From Planctomycetota bacterium (GTDB lineage Bacteria; Planctomycetota; B15-G4), in contig JAQWOM010000012.1 in NCBI GenBank assembly GCA_029245865.1, positions 1 to 33,166 on the forward strand: 33,166 nucleotides of DNA, read 5' to 3'. Shown here in pieces: positions 14,512 to 22,674 of this stretch. The position numbers and the translations under genes are program-made. The notes beneath the pieces were generated by a model, which was given only the letters and a program-made list of their open reading frames with translations, made no database searches and was not told the DNA's origin. Every line of letters starts with the position of its first letter. Positions within the stretch are counted from its first letter, which is position 1.

Positions 14512-16301
14512 CAACTCTCTCTCTGCTGTGTGCTGTCTTGCTCGGGCTCATGCCGACCGACCCCGCGGCGACTAGCATTTCCACGACAGGTGAGCTTGTC
14601 TCGGCCAGCGACGCCTCTGTCATGAAGGTCTATGACATCACGGGATTGACGCAGGGTCCGGTTGCGGGCCAGGTCGCTCTCGACCTCTTTCCCTTCAAAA
14701 GCTCAGAGGCCGAGCGAGATGGCAAGAAGGAAAGCATCGAGCTTGCTGAGACCATCGAGTCGCTGGTGTACGAAGTCGTGGCGCCGGGGGCGTTCGAGTA
14801 TGAGGGGCGCAGCTTCACGAGGCTTGGCAACGACAAGTTTGTCGTGGTGGCGCCGCCGGGCTTGCAGGAACGTATCGGGGCGTTGATCGATGGGCTGCGT
14901 GCTGCCTTCGGTCGTACGGCAACGGTCGGGCTTGATATCTACGAAGTGACGTCACGAGATGCTCTTCCTGATGTGATCGATCCCGGGAATATCGAGGCAC
15001 TCGTTAAGTCAGGTGCGTTGCATCTTGTCCATGCCCAGCAAGAGCAGGTGCGCATGGGCTACACCGAGCGTCTCGAGGCCTTGAACTCGACAAGGATCCT
15101 CGGGAACTGGGAGGCCGAGATTGCTCAGCACGCGACCATCAAAGCACCCGAAATCAGTGAGTTGTTCACGGGGGTCGACCTGCTTCTTCGTGTGGAAGAT
15201 GTACCGGGGAGCTCTTTGGTCCGCCTGCGCCACGCGTTGTCGGTGTCCGAACTTCGCGACCTGGGGTCACGCTCGAGCGCTGACTACAGCAGCGTCGCGG
15301 CCGGGGACACTCGCCACATCACCAAGGACACTCTCTCGCAGGATTACCCGGTCGTGAGTACGACGCTGAGCTCTGGTTCGTCCGTGCTCGATGTCGGCGA
15401 CGGAATCGTTTCAGTGGGGCAGTGCGAGACGCTTGAAGGCGCTGCGGGCTGGTTGTCTCACTTGCGAGTGCTTCACGTTGATCCGATGCCCGCGCCGATG
15501 GCGTTCCATGAGATGTCCGTGGCCGTCGTAGACGTCTCGGCGCCGACATGGTCTGCATTGGAATTGCCCGTCGTGTCGTCGTCGGACCTGGCGGGAATGA
15601 AGCGTCGCGATCCTGATGAGTTGTTCAACCTTCTTGCCTCCAGCCCAGACGGGAAACGCCCGCTCTTTCCCTCAGAGAACATGAATGACTGGGGCGACGC
15701 TTTTTCTGAGTCTGCAAGTGGACTGTCGATGCCCGAGCTTCCCTGGGAATGGAAGGACTCCTCGTGGGTGATCTGGGCGGCGCCCAGCGAAGACCTCGAA
15801 CAGAACCTGGCCTTGTTGTCCGCATTGTCCGGGGTTCGGAAGAACCTGGTTGTTGAACTGAGCGTTTCCTCGGACGACGAGGGAGCCGAGGTGGCGGAGA
15901 TGGCTCGCGGTCGGCTGACCCTGGAGTCTGGTGGTACCGGCTGCCTTCTGTTCGGGGAACTCTTGGTCGTGCAGAACGGCTACGACGTGGAAGTGGCCAC
16001 GGGGGCCTCCACGCTTTACGGAGGCCAGAACTCGGTGTTCGACGGGCTCTACGTGCAAGCCGCCGCAGACGGAACGGGGGACAGCATCCAGTTGTCGGTC
16101 GCTTCAGCGCGTCTTCAAGATCTGGAGGATGTGCCCGCCTCTTCGGTGTCCTCGAATGTCTTCACTCGTCCTACGTTTTCGCTGGCCGATGTCCTGGCGA
16201 AGGTGCCGGCAGACGGGAAACGCCGGGCGGTTGCCGAACTGAATGGCCCGCTGGATGGCGAGGGGGCGCACACGCTCTGGGTCGCCGTACACGCTCGCTG
16301 A
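14508..16301 (+). CDS. Exported protein of unknown function with secretin-N-like segment
   Basis: I do not recognise a named family. A signal peptide is likely (residues 1 to about 21: SLLCAVLLGLMP, then alanine-rich). Residues about 38-150 read KVYDITGL, an acidic helix (LAETIESLVYEVV), then KFVVVAPPGLQERIGALIDGLR and VGLDIYEV. This alternation resembles the N1/secretin short domain found in outer-membrane secretins and in related planctomycete exported proteins, but no secretin pore domain follows. The rest (150-597) is acidic, beta-rich and soluble, ending GAHTLWVAVHAR. The ATG overlaps the anti-sigma stop in ATGA (14508-14511), so it is the third gene of the sigma operon. It may be a periplasmic sensor partner or output of that system; this is inference. 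Confidence 0.6.
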   Translation: MTTLSLLCAVLLGLMPTDPAATSISTTGELVSASDASVMKVYDITGLTQGPVAGQVALDLFPFKSSEAERDGKKESIELAETIESLVYEVVAPGAFEYEGRSFTRLGNDKFVVVAPPGLQERIGALIDGLRAAFGRTATVGLDIYEVTSRDALPDVIDPGNIEALVKSGALHLVHAQQEQVRMGYTERLEALNSTRILGNWEAEIAQHATIKAPEISELFTGVDLLLRVEDVPGSSLVRLRHALSVSELRDLGSRSSADYSSVAAGDTRHITKDTLSQDYPVVSTTLSSGSSVLDVGDGIVSVGQCETLEGAAGWLSHLRVLHVDPMPAPMAFHEMSVAVVDVSAPTWSALELPVVSSSDLAGMKRRDPDELFNLLASSPDGKRPLFPSENMNDWGDAFSESASGLSMPELPWEWKDSSWVIWAAPSEDLEQNLALLSALSGVRKNLVVELSVSSDDEGAEVAEMARGRLTLESGGTGCLLFGELLVVQNGYDVEVATGASTLYGGQNSVFDGLYVQAAADGTGDSIQLSVASARLQDLEDVPASSVSSNVFTRPTFSLADVLAKVPADGKRRAVAELNGPLDGEGAHTLWVAVHAR

Positions 16302-16305
16302 GAGA

Positions 16306-16339
16306 TCGACGCGGCCTCCCAGTTCCGTACACTGCGGAG
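16306..16339 (+). promoter_or_regulatory. Candidate promoter placed for a leaderless transcript
   Basis: TCGACG (16306-16311) and TACACT (16328-16333) are 16 bases apart and match -35 and -10 boxes moderately. The -10 box ends only 6 bases before the ATG at 16340, so transcription would begin at or next to the start codon. A GGAG touches the ATG, too close to work as a ribosome site. The call is by eye and could be chance. Confidence 0.3.
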
Positions 16340-18406
16340 ATGAGAGACCGCTTGAAGTGCGTTGGACTGCTCGCTGCTTTGCTGGTCGTCGTCATGGGCT
16401 GTGGCTCGGGCGAGGACGAGCAGGGTGGCGAGTCGAATTCCTCGAAGGCAGCCCGGCAGGGGGAGGGCTTCTCCGCCACCGAGCCGCGTGATAACGAGGA
16501 CCCACCCTTTGCGCGCTGGGACGTCGTGGAGGGCTTGCGCGCCGGGCAAGAGGCTCCGGTGCATCGAGCCGATGGTGGAGGGCGGGTCTGGCTAGACAGT
16601 GCGCTCTCGCTCGAGGATCCCGTGCCGGGCGCCCCCGTCGTGGCGGGAACCGCGGGACGCTGGACGTTTGGCTTCGAGGCCGGCGAACTGGGGATTGCCG
16701 AGGGCGGATTGATCTTGTTCCGTGTCTCGCCTTACTGGCGCTGGAGTCAGCCCTGGTGTCTTCCGTCCGGTGCCGAAGCGGGAACCGTGGTCGATCCCAT
16801 GGCGTTGGCCATGCAACCCGGTCTGACCGAGGTGACCTGGGATGCCGAGGGCCTGGAGTTCGAGATCTATGCCGTGAAGCAGGGCGTGGTGATGCGTGTT
16901 GGCGGTCGGGCCATGCAAGCCGGCGAACAGGTGCAAGTGGTGTACGGCGCCGGGGGTGCGGGCGCCAAGGCGGACGATTTCGCCGAGCGAGGCGCTCCGT
17001 TCTGGTTTGCCGTGGATGGGGATGGCGACGGTTTTCCCCACCTGCTACCCGAGCCTGCTCGCACCGATGTGATCGCCGGTCCGCCTGCGCAACTGGTCGC
17101 TCTTGTCACGTCTTGTCTCTCTCCCGGGGAGCCGGGGCGTCTGACGGTTGCCGTGCTGGACTCGGTGGGGAGTGTGGTCCGCTCGTTTGAAGGGCGAGCC
17201 CGGCTGGTCGACAGTCACCCTTCGCTGGGCCTTCCCGACGAACTGGTGTTCACACCAGAGGATGAGGGCTCGCTCACGATTGAACTGCGTCCGCAGGACG
17301 AGGGCGTCTTTCGTTTGATTGTCGAAGGTCCCGAGGGGCTCTCGGCGCTGAGCAATCCGCTGGTGGTTCTCGAGGGGCTCGAGGGCATCCTCTGGGCCGA
17401 TTTTCACGGGCACAGCCAGATCTCCGACGGCACGGGCACTCCGGCCGACTATTACGCCTACGCTCGGGATGTGGCCGCGCTCGACGTCGTGGCGCTCACA
17501 GACCACGACCACTGGGGTGAGCGCAAGCTGGACACGGATCCCGAAACCTGGGAACTGATTCGTGACACGGTGCGCGAGTTTCACGACCCGGGACGCTTCG
17601 TCGCATTGCTCGGCTACGAGTGGACGAGTTGGATTCACGGCCACCGACACGTGCTGGGCTTCGATGAAGAGCTGTCGCTGAACGTTCTGAGTTCCATGGA
17701 TCCGGCCTACGAGACGCCGCGTCAACTCTGGGATGCACTCGAGGGGCAGCCGGCGCTCACCTTTGCTCACCATTCGGCCGGCGGGCCCATCGCCACCAAC
17801 TGGACCTACCGCCCGGATCCGATCCTGGAGCCCGTCACCGAGATCGTGTCGGTGCATGGTGTCAGCGAGGCGCTCGATGCAGAGCACGCCATCTACAGTC
17901 CGCGGCCGGGTAACTTTGTGCGCGATGTGCTCGACGAAGGCATGCGCTTCGGGTTCATCGGCAGCGGTGACAGCCATGACGGGCACCCTGGTCTTCCGCA
18001 GCTCTCGAATCCCAGTGGGATTGGAGGTCTCGCAGCGATCTTGACCGAGGATGCCACGCGTGAGGGCGTGCTGACTGCCATGCGGCAGCGGCGGGTCTAT
18101 GCCACATCGGGGGCGCGCATCGTGTTGCGTTGCTCGCTCGACGGCCATCGCATGGGCTCGACCCTCTCGGCGGACGAGGCGAAGGGAGAACTCGCGCTTC
18201 TCGTCTATGGGACGGCACCGGTGCGGGCTGTCGATTTGATTCGCAGCGGAGAGGTGGTCGAGACGGTTCTCCCGGAGGGCGAACTCGCGTTTGATTTCGC
18301 CATGAGCTGGGATCTCACGGATCTTCAGCCGGGTGAGTACGTCTACGTGCGTGTACTGCAGGTGGATGGCGAGCAGGTCTGGAGCAGTCCGTTCTACGTG
18401 GAGTGA
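16340..18406 (+). CDS. PHP-domain metallohydrolase lipoprotein (CehA/McbA, DUF3604-like)
   Basis: A lipoprotein signal (GLLAALLVVVMGC, lipid cysteine C21) is followed by an acidic linker, so the protein is probably anchored in the periplasm. Residues about 40-340 are beta-rich and unassigned. The catalytic part is a PHP-type metallohydrolase: D354-F-H356-G-H358 with SDGTGTPADYYAYARD, then TDHDH (D388, H389, H391), AHHSAGG (H477, H478) and GSGDSHDGHPG (D544, H546, H549). These supply the metal ligands of the family, whose members hydrolyse phosphoesters or carbamates. A C-terminal beta domain (from about 595) resembles the tail of CehA/McbA-type proteins. The length is 688. It follows the sigma operon by 38 bases on the same strand and may read through or use its own promoter. 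The substrate is unknown. Confidence 0.82.
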   Translation: MRDRLKCVGLLAALLVVVMGCGSGEDEQGGESNSSKAARQGEGFSATEPRDNEDPPFARWDVVEGLRAGQEAPVHRADGGGRVWLDSALSLEDPVPGAPVVAGTAGRWTFGFEAGELGIAEGGLILFRVSPYWRWSQPWCLPSGAEAGTVVDPMALAMQPGLTEVTWDAEGLEFEIYAVKQGVVMRVGGRAMQAGEQVQVVYGAGGAGAKADDFAERGAPFWFAVDGDGDGFPHLLPEPARTDVIAGPPAQLVALVTSCLSPGEPGRLTVAVLDSVGSVVRSFEGRARLVDSHPSLGLPDELVFTPEDEGSLTIELRPQDEGVFRLIVEGPEGLSALSNPLVVLEGLEGILWADFHGHSQISDGTGTPADYYAYARDVAALDVVALTDHDHWGERKLDTDPETWELIRDTVREFHDPGRFVALLGYEWTSWIHGHRHVLGFDEELSLNVLSSMDPAYETPRQLWDALEGQPALTFAHHSAGGPIATNWTYRPDPILEPVTEIVSVHGVSEALDAEHAIYSPRPGNFVRDVLDEGMRFGFIGSGDSHDGHPGLPQLSNPSGIGGLAAILTEDATREGVLTAMRQRRVYATSGARIVLRCSLDGHRMGSTLSADEAKGELALLVYGTAPVRAVDLIRSGEVVETVLPEGELAFDFAMSWDLTDLQPGEYVYVRVLQVDGEQVWSSPFYVE

Positions 18407-18429
18407 CGGGCCGTCAGATCACAGGGGCC

Positions 18430-19074
18430 TCAGCGGCCTTCGTCGGCGACCCGCCACAAAGTCCATGCGGCGACGCTCCGAAGAGGGGCCCAGCACTCGG
18501 AGCGTGCGAGCACCTCTTTGGGAGTGGGGCGTTCGTCGAGACTTTCTAGTCGGCGCAGACCTTCTTGAATGCCCAGGTCACCGGTAGGCATCACATCCAG
18601 TCGGCCCAGCCGAAACATCAGGAACATCTGAGCACTCCAGACGCCGATGCCTCGTACGGTCACAAGGCGGTCGATGATCTCCTGGTCGCTGCAACGTCCG
18701 ATGGAGCGGAGTTTGAGTCGGCCGTCTTCGGCGCGTTCTGAGAGGTCGCGCAGGGCCAGCCGCTTGGGGCCAGAGACTCCGGCCTTTGCGAGTTGTTTGT
18801 CGCTGAGCGCGAGAAGCTGGGGGGCTGTTGGAAAGCGTCCTGCTTGGCCAAGCGCACAGACGCGGCCGTGGATGGTCCGAGCCGCGGCGGTGGCCAGTTG
18901 CTGGTAGAGGATGGAGCGGCCGAGTGCGGCAAAGTGAGTCATGCCCCTTTTGTCGGCAGGGCTGGGAAACCCCGGGTAAGGCCCGTGTTGCCGAAGCGCG
19001 GCCCCGAGTGGGGGGTCGGCTCGGTTCAGGCGGGCGAGGGCCTGACGGGTGGGGCGCAGCGGGGGGCGCGTCAT
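18430..19074 (-). CDS. AlkA-like DNA-3-methyladenine glycosylase (HhH-GPD)
   Basis: This base-excision repair glycosylase removes alkylated bases from DNA. The HhH-GPD fold is clear: SILYQQLATAAARTIHGRV at about 54-72, the helix-hairpin-helix VTVRGIGVWSAQMFL at 138-152, and the catalytic aspartate D166 in MPTGDLGIQEGL. The final SVAAWTLWRV is typical of this branch. The length of 214 matches the compact AlkA-like type, lacking the N-terminal domain of E. coli AlkA. I chose ATG 19074, which overlaps the hemH stop as ATGA (19071-19074); the longer frame from 19116 would add 14 residues inside hemH. It is translationally coupled to hemH, with no obvious functional link. The call is by family and motifs. 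Confidence 0.9.
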   Translation of the reverse strand: MTRPPLRPTRQALARLNRADPPLGAALRQHGPYPGFPSPADKRGMTHFAALGRSILYQQLATAAARTIHGRVCALGQAGRFPTAPQLLALSDKQLAKAGVSGPKRLALRDLSERAEDGRLKLRSIGRCSDQEIIDRLVTVRGIGVWSAQMFLMFRLGRLDVMPTGDLGIQEGLRRLESLDERPTPKEVLARSECWAPLRSVAAWTLWRVADEGR

Positions 19075-20072
19075 GGAAGCGCTTGGCGCACCATGTTCGC
19101 CATGCCTTCGATCCACTCGCGTCTGTCGTTGATGCAGGGCGCGAGCACGAGCGCTTCTCCACCTGCTTTGAGAAAGCTGTGGCGCAGTTCGACACCGATC
19201 TCGTCAATGGTTTCCAGGCAGTCCGCGGTGAAACCGGGACAGCAGACCAGCAGCTTGCGATGCGTGGTGGCCATCGAGGGAACCGCTTCGATGGCATAGG
19301 GGCGTAGCCAGGCTTCTGGTCCGAATCGTGACTGGTAAACGAGAGTCCACTGGTCGTCTACGAGTTCCAGTTGTTGGGCGAGTGCATGAGCCGTCGCTTC
19401 GCATTGTTCTTGGTACGGATCTCCGGCCGTCACCAGGCGGGCTGGGATGCCGTGGAAGCTGAACACCATGTGGTCGATGTCGGGATGGGCTTCGCGCGTC
19501 TCTCGGATCGTCGCGGCGAAGGCTTTCACGTAGCCTGCGTCGGTGGCATAGCCGGGGATCACCGTGATGCCTGAGCCGTCTTGCATGGTCTCGCAAACGG
19601 CTTCGAGTTCGGTGATGACCGAGCCCGTGGTGGCCTGACACTCCTGCGGAAACATGGGCAGCACGACAATCTTGTCGCATCCCGCGTCGCGCAATGTGTT
19701 GAGCCCGTGTGCGACCGAAGGGTTGCCGTAGCGCATGGCGCATTCCACACGCCAGCTCTCGCCGAGGGTGCGTTGCAAGGCCTGGGCCTGACGCTGTGAG
19801 ATGTCGATGAGTGGCGAGCCGTTGTCGGTCCAGACCCGTTCGTACAGCGCAGCTGATCTGGCAGGTCGCGTGCGAAGAATGATGCCGTGCAAGATGGGTA
19901 GCCAGAGCCAGCGCGGCCAGTCGACGACGGCGGGGTCAGACAGGAACTGCTTGAGGTAGCGGCGTACGGCTTCCGGGGTGGGTGCGTCTGGTGACCCGAG
20001 ATTGATCAAGAGCACGCCGGTGGGGCGGGCAGCTTGATTCAGCGGTGTCGTGGAAAGGGCGGGGTCGGGCAC
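19071..20072 (-). CDS. hemH: Ferrochelatase
   Basis: It inserts ferrous iron into a porphyrin, late in haem synthesis. Motifs in order (numbering from GTG 20072) are: GVLLINLGSPDAPTPEAVRRYL (19-40), FLSDPAVVD (43-51), LPMFPQECQATTGSV (138-152), the catalytic histidine H207 in VFSFHGIP, YQSRFGPEAWLRP (246-258) and a late segment VLAPCINDRREWIEG. The length is then 333, normal for the family. The open frame extends upstream to 20681, but that part overlaps the M20 peptidase gene on the other strand and has no ferrochelatase match, so I rejected it. GTG 20072 or TTG 20078 are the likely starts; neither has a clear ribosome site. It supplies haem that the cytochrome encoded further on would need. 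Confidence 0.9.
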   Translation of the reverse strand: MPDPALSTTPLNQAARPTGVLLINLGSPDAPTPEAVRRYLKQFLSDPAVVDWPRWLWLPILHGIILRTRPARSAALYERVWTDNGSPLIDISQRQAQALQRTLGESWRVECAMRYGNPSVAHGLNTLRDAGCDKIVVLPMFPQECQATTGSVITELEAVCETMQDGSGITVIPGYATDAGYVKAFAATIRETREAHPDIDHMVFSFHGIPARLVTAGDPYQEQCEATAHALAQQLELVDDQWTLVYQSRFGPEAWLRPYAIEAVPSMATTHRKLLVCCPGFTADCLETIDEIGVELRHSFLKAGGEALVLAPCINDRREWIEGMANMVRQALP

Positions 20073-20201
20073 GAACAAGTCCGAAATGTTGAGGAAAGTC
20101 TCCGCGGGCGTGACGCGTCGGAAGTGTAGAACATCAGCTGGTGAAAACCGCTGTTTCGCGAAGAGCTGGTGGGTCGACCGGCCTCGCTCGTGCCCTGGCT
20201 G

Positions 20202-20227
20202 GCAGATTGGCTGAGCAGATTGGCTGA
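20202..20227 (+). repeat. Perfect 13-base tandem duplication
   Basis: The unit GCAGATTGGCTGA occurs twice back to back (20202-20214 and 20215-20227), ending 4 bases before the ATG of the M20 peptidase. A 13-base unit would shift the reading frame, so it fits an untranslated leader better than coding sequence and mildly supports the start at 20232. Confidence 0.7.
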
Positions 20228-20231
20228 AAAG

Positions 20232-21638
20232 ATGAACATGGAACGATGCGTGAGCCTCGTGGACGAGGCGTGGGATGACTCCATTGTTCCGGAGCTTGTG
20301 GAATACATCCGGATCCCCAACCAGTCTCCGGATTTCGATCCGGACTGGGAGGCGGCCGGGCACATGGACCGTGCCGTGGAGCTGATCGCGAACTGGTGTC
20401 GCCGGCAAGACATTCCGGGCCTCGAACTGGAAGTGGTGCGATTGCCCGGGAAGACGCCGGTGATCCTGATGGAAGTCCCCGGCACGGTGGACGACACCGT
20501 GTTGCTGTATGGCCATCTGGACAAGCAGCCGCCCATGGAGGGCTGGGACGAGGGGCTGGGGCCTTGGACGCCTGTGCTGCGCGAGGGCCGTCTCTATGGT
20601 CGTGGGGGTGCGGACGATGGTTACTCGGCCTTTGCTTCCCTGACGGCGATTCGAGCGGTGATCGATCAGGGGCTGCCGCATGCACGCCTGGTTGTGCTGA
20701 TCGAAGGCTGCGAAGAAAGCGGCAGTGCAGATTTACCGGAGTACATCGAGTTGCTCGGCGATCGCATTGGCACGCCAAGTCTCGTGGTGTGTCTCGATTC
20801 TGGTTGTGGGAACTACGACCAACTCTGGTGCACGACCTCGTTGCGTGGCATGGCGATGGGAACTCTTTCGGTTGATGTGCTCACCGAGGGTGTTCACTCG
20901 GGCGATGCCAGTGGGATTGTTCCGGATTCTTTCCGCGTCATGCGTCACTTGTTGTCGCGACTTGAAGACTCGGCGACGGGTAAGATCACACAGGCTGCGT
21001 TGCATGTTGATGTGCCCGATCAGCGTCGTGAGCAGGCTGCGATTGCAGCCGCCGAGCTCGGTGGGGCGGTCGAATCGAAGTACCCCTTTGTTGCCGGTGT
21101 GCGTCCGGTGCCTTCAGACCCGGTTGACATGGTGCTGCAGCGGACCTGGTCGCCAACTCTGGTGGTGACGGGGCAGGAGGGATTGCCTTCGCTGGTTCAT
21201 GCCGGAAGTGTGTTGCGCGCACGAACAGAAACGAAGCTGTCGTTTCGATTGCCACCGACGTGTGACAGTCACCGGGCGGCGGCTTGTATCAAGTCGGTTC
21301 TGGAGTCCGACCCGCCGCATGGCGCGCAGGTGCACTACCATTCCGAAGAGCCTTACAACGGATGGGATGCGCCTCCGCTCGCCGACTGGCTACGAGACGA
21401 AATCGAGGCCGCGTCGCAAGCGACCTTTGGAAAGCCGGCCTGCTACATGGGGGAAGGCGGCACGATTCCCTTCATGGGCATGCTGGGCGAGCGCTTCCCG
21501 GATTCTCAGTTCATGATCACGGGGGTGCTCGGTCCCAAGAGCAATGCGCATGGGCCGAATGAATTTCTTCACATTGCCACGGGCAAACGACTGACGGCGT
21601 GCGTGGCTCGCGTGATTGCCGGCCACGCTGCTCGCTAG
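20232..21638 (+). CDS. M20 family dipeptidase/metallopeptidase
   Basis: This is a cytoplasmic two-zinc peptidase of the M20 family, in the branch with dipeptidases such as carnosinase. Metal and catalytic residues from ATG 20232 are H95 and D97 (YGHLDKQP), the bridging aspartate D128 (GGADDGYS) and the glutamate pair E161-E162 (EGCEESGS). The dimerisation or lid domain follows (TEGVHSGDASGI), and a late histidine lies in GPKSNAHGPNEF. The length is 468, normal. The start could also be GTG 20169, which lacks support; no strong ribosome site is visible. It is divergent from hemH (about 160 bases) and convergent with rsmJ, sharing a CTAG stop overlap at 21635-21638. Peptide specificity is not readable. 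Confidence 0.9.
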   Translation: MNMERCVSLVDEAWDDSIVPELVEYIRIPNQSPDFDPDWEAAGHMDRAVELIANWCRRQDIPGLELEVVRLPGKTPVILMEVPGTVDDTVLLYGHLDKQPPMEGWDEGLGPWTPVLREGRLYGRGGADDGYSAFASLTAIRAVIDQGLPHARLVVLIEGCEESGSADLPEYIELLGDRIGTPSLVVCLDSGCGNYDQLWCTTSLRGMAMGTLSVDVLTEGVHSGDASGIVPDSFRVMRHLLSRLEDSATGKITQAALHVDVPDQRREQAAIAAAELGGAVESKYPFVAGVRPVPSDPVDMVLQRTWSPTLVVTGQEGLPSLVHAGSVLRARTETKLSFRLPPTCDSHRAAACIKSVLESDPPHGAQVHYHSEEPYNGWDAPPLADWLRDEIEAASQATFGKPACYMGEGGTIPFMGMLGERFPDSQFMITGVLGPKSNAHGPNEFLHIATGKRLTACVARVIAGHAAR

Positions 21639-22444
21639 GTGAGCCAGACGTCGTAGCGCGTGGTGCGACCACCTTGAATTGTGTGGTCGGGTGGGCGAAC
21701 GGCGGTTGTGGCTGGCGCTTCGGTGGGGCGCTTCAGAACGACGCGTTTGTTGGCCGCTTGCAGGGCTGTGGAGAGCAACTCGGCAAGCTCGGATTCGGAT
21801 GTCGCCCCTCCGGTGAGTTCGGCCAGGATGCGCATCTCTTTCTTGACCAGTGAAGACTTGCGGCGAGGTGGAAACATGGGGTCCAGGTAGATCGCATCGG
21901 GGCGCTCGTCGGCTGCGAGCTGTTCGAGAACGGTGCGCGCCTCGCCGATCTGAATCTTCAGGTGCGTCAGGGGATGGTCAGGAGCCTGGAACTGGGTGGC
22001 TCGCTGGATGGCATCGCTGACCAGCGCGCCCACCACCGGATTTCGCTCGACGGCGCAGACCTCGACACCCAGGGAGCTCAGAAGAAAGGCGTCTCGGCAG
22101 AGCCCGGCTGTTGCGTCCAGGACGCTCTGCGGGGTGCGTGCCTGGAGACCCAGGGCACGGCTCAGGGGTTCTTTGAACCCTGTGCTCCGAGCCAGTCGTT
22201 GGGCCTGGGGCCCGAGCAGATAATCAATCCGCAGGGTCCCCATGTCGCTGCGCAGTTCGAGTCCGTCGGACATCACGGCGAGCAGCATGTCGCGGGGCGA
22301 GGTCGCGGCAGCCGCCGTGTCGCGAGACAGGAGCGGCAGGTCGAGGTCGGCAGACAGACTCTGGGCTCGCGCGAGACTCAGGTCGTCTTCCAGAACGATG
22401 CCGGTGACGGAGCGAGAGGTGGAATCAGGTGGGCAGGCGCTCAT
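21635..22444 (-). CDS. rsmJ: 16S rRNA (guanine1516-N2)-methyltransferase RsmJ-like
   Basis: It probably transfers methyl groups from SAM to a guanine in the small-subunit rRNA. The SAM-binding motif is VLDATAGLCRDAFLLSSLG (108-126), and the catalytic region is YLDPMFPPRRKSSLVKKEMR (186-205), nearly the same as the E. coli RsmJ (YhiQ) motif. A late VVLKRP motif is also conserved. RsmJ usually has glycine after GL in the first motif; here it is cysteine C116. The length of 269 is close to that of E. coli (250). It is convergent with the M20 peptidase through a shared CTAG stop. CATAAT, a -10-like box, lies 7 bases before the ATG and suggests a short or absent leader. The best-known members are gammaproteobacterial. 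Confidence 0.87.
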   Translation of the reverse strand: MSACPPDSTSRSVTGIVLEDDLSLARAQSLSADLDLPLLSRDTAAAATSPRDMLLAVMSDGLELRSDMGTLRIDYLLGPQAQRLARSTGFKEPLSRALGLQARTPQSVLDATAGLCRDAFLLSSLGVEVCAVERNPVVGALVSDAIQRATQFQAPDHPLTHLKIQIGEARTVLEQLAADERPDAIYLDPMFPPRRKSSLVKKEMRILAELTGGATSESELAELLSTALQAANKRVVLKRPTEAPATTAVRPPDHTIQGGRTTRYDVWLT

Positions 22445-22516
22445 CCCGCGGATTATGCCGTTTCCAGGGCTTTTGCCCGATCGGGGCTACTTTCCGCCCC
22501 AAACAGCCAATTGTCC

Positions 22517-22533
22517 ATAATACTGATTATCAG
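22517..22533. promoter_or_regulatory. Overlapping palindromes in an AT-rich island
   Basis: Two interlocked palindromes lie between divergent genes: ATAAT-ACTG-ATTAT (22517-22530) and CTGAT-T-ATCAG (22523-22533). The island is conspicuously AT-rich in GC-rich surroundings. It could hold operator or promoter elements for rsmJ or for the downstream membrane-protein gene. No factor can be named. Confidence 0.3.
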
Positions 22534-22674
22534 ACGTTGGGTCGGGAGGATGGCCAGGCGGGGTTTCGGCCCGAGTTGCCCTATCTGAACGGATACTCAG
22601 GCTCTGATGGCTGCTAGGATTCGCGGTCGCCCCACCCGGGGTGTTCGTGGTTCGCGTTGCGGAGTCGTCTACGG

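Noticed and set aside
17045..18148. 367-residue open frame on the minus strand
   Set aside because: Antisense to the PHP hydrolase core, whose metal motifs are unmistakable.
20073..20681. N-terminal extension of the hemH frame on the minus strand
   Set aside because: It has no ferrochelatase match and lies over the M20 peptidase's 5' coding region; low-complexity shadow composition.
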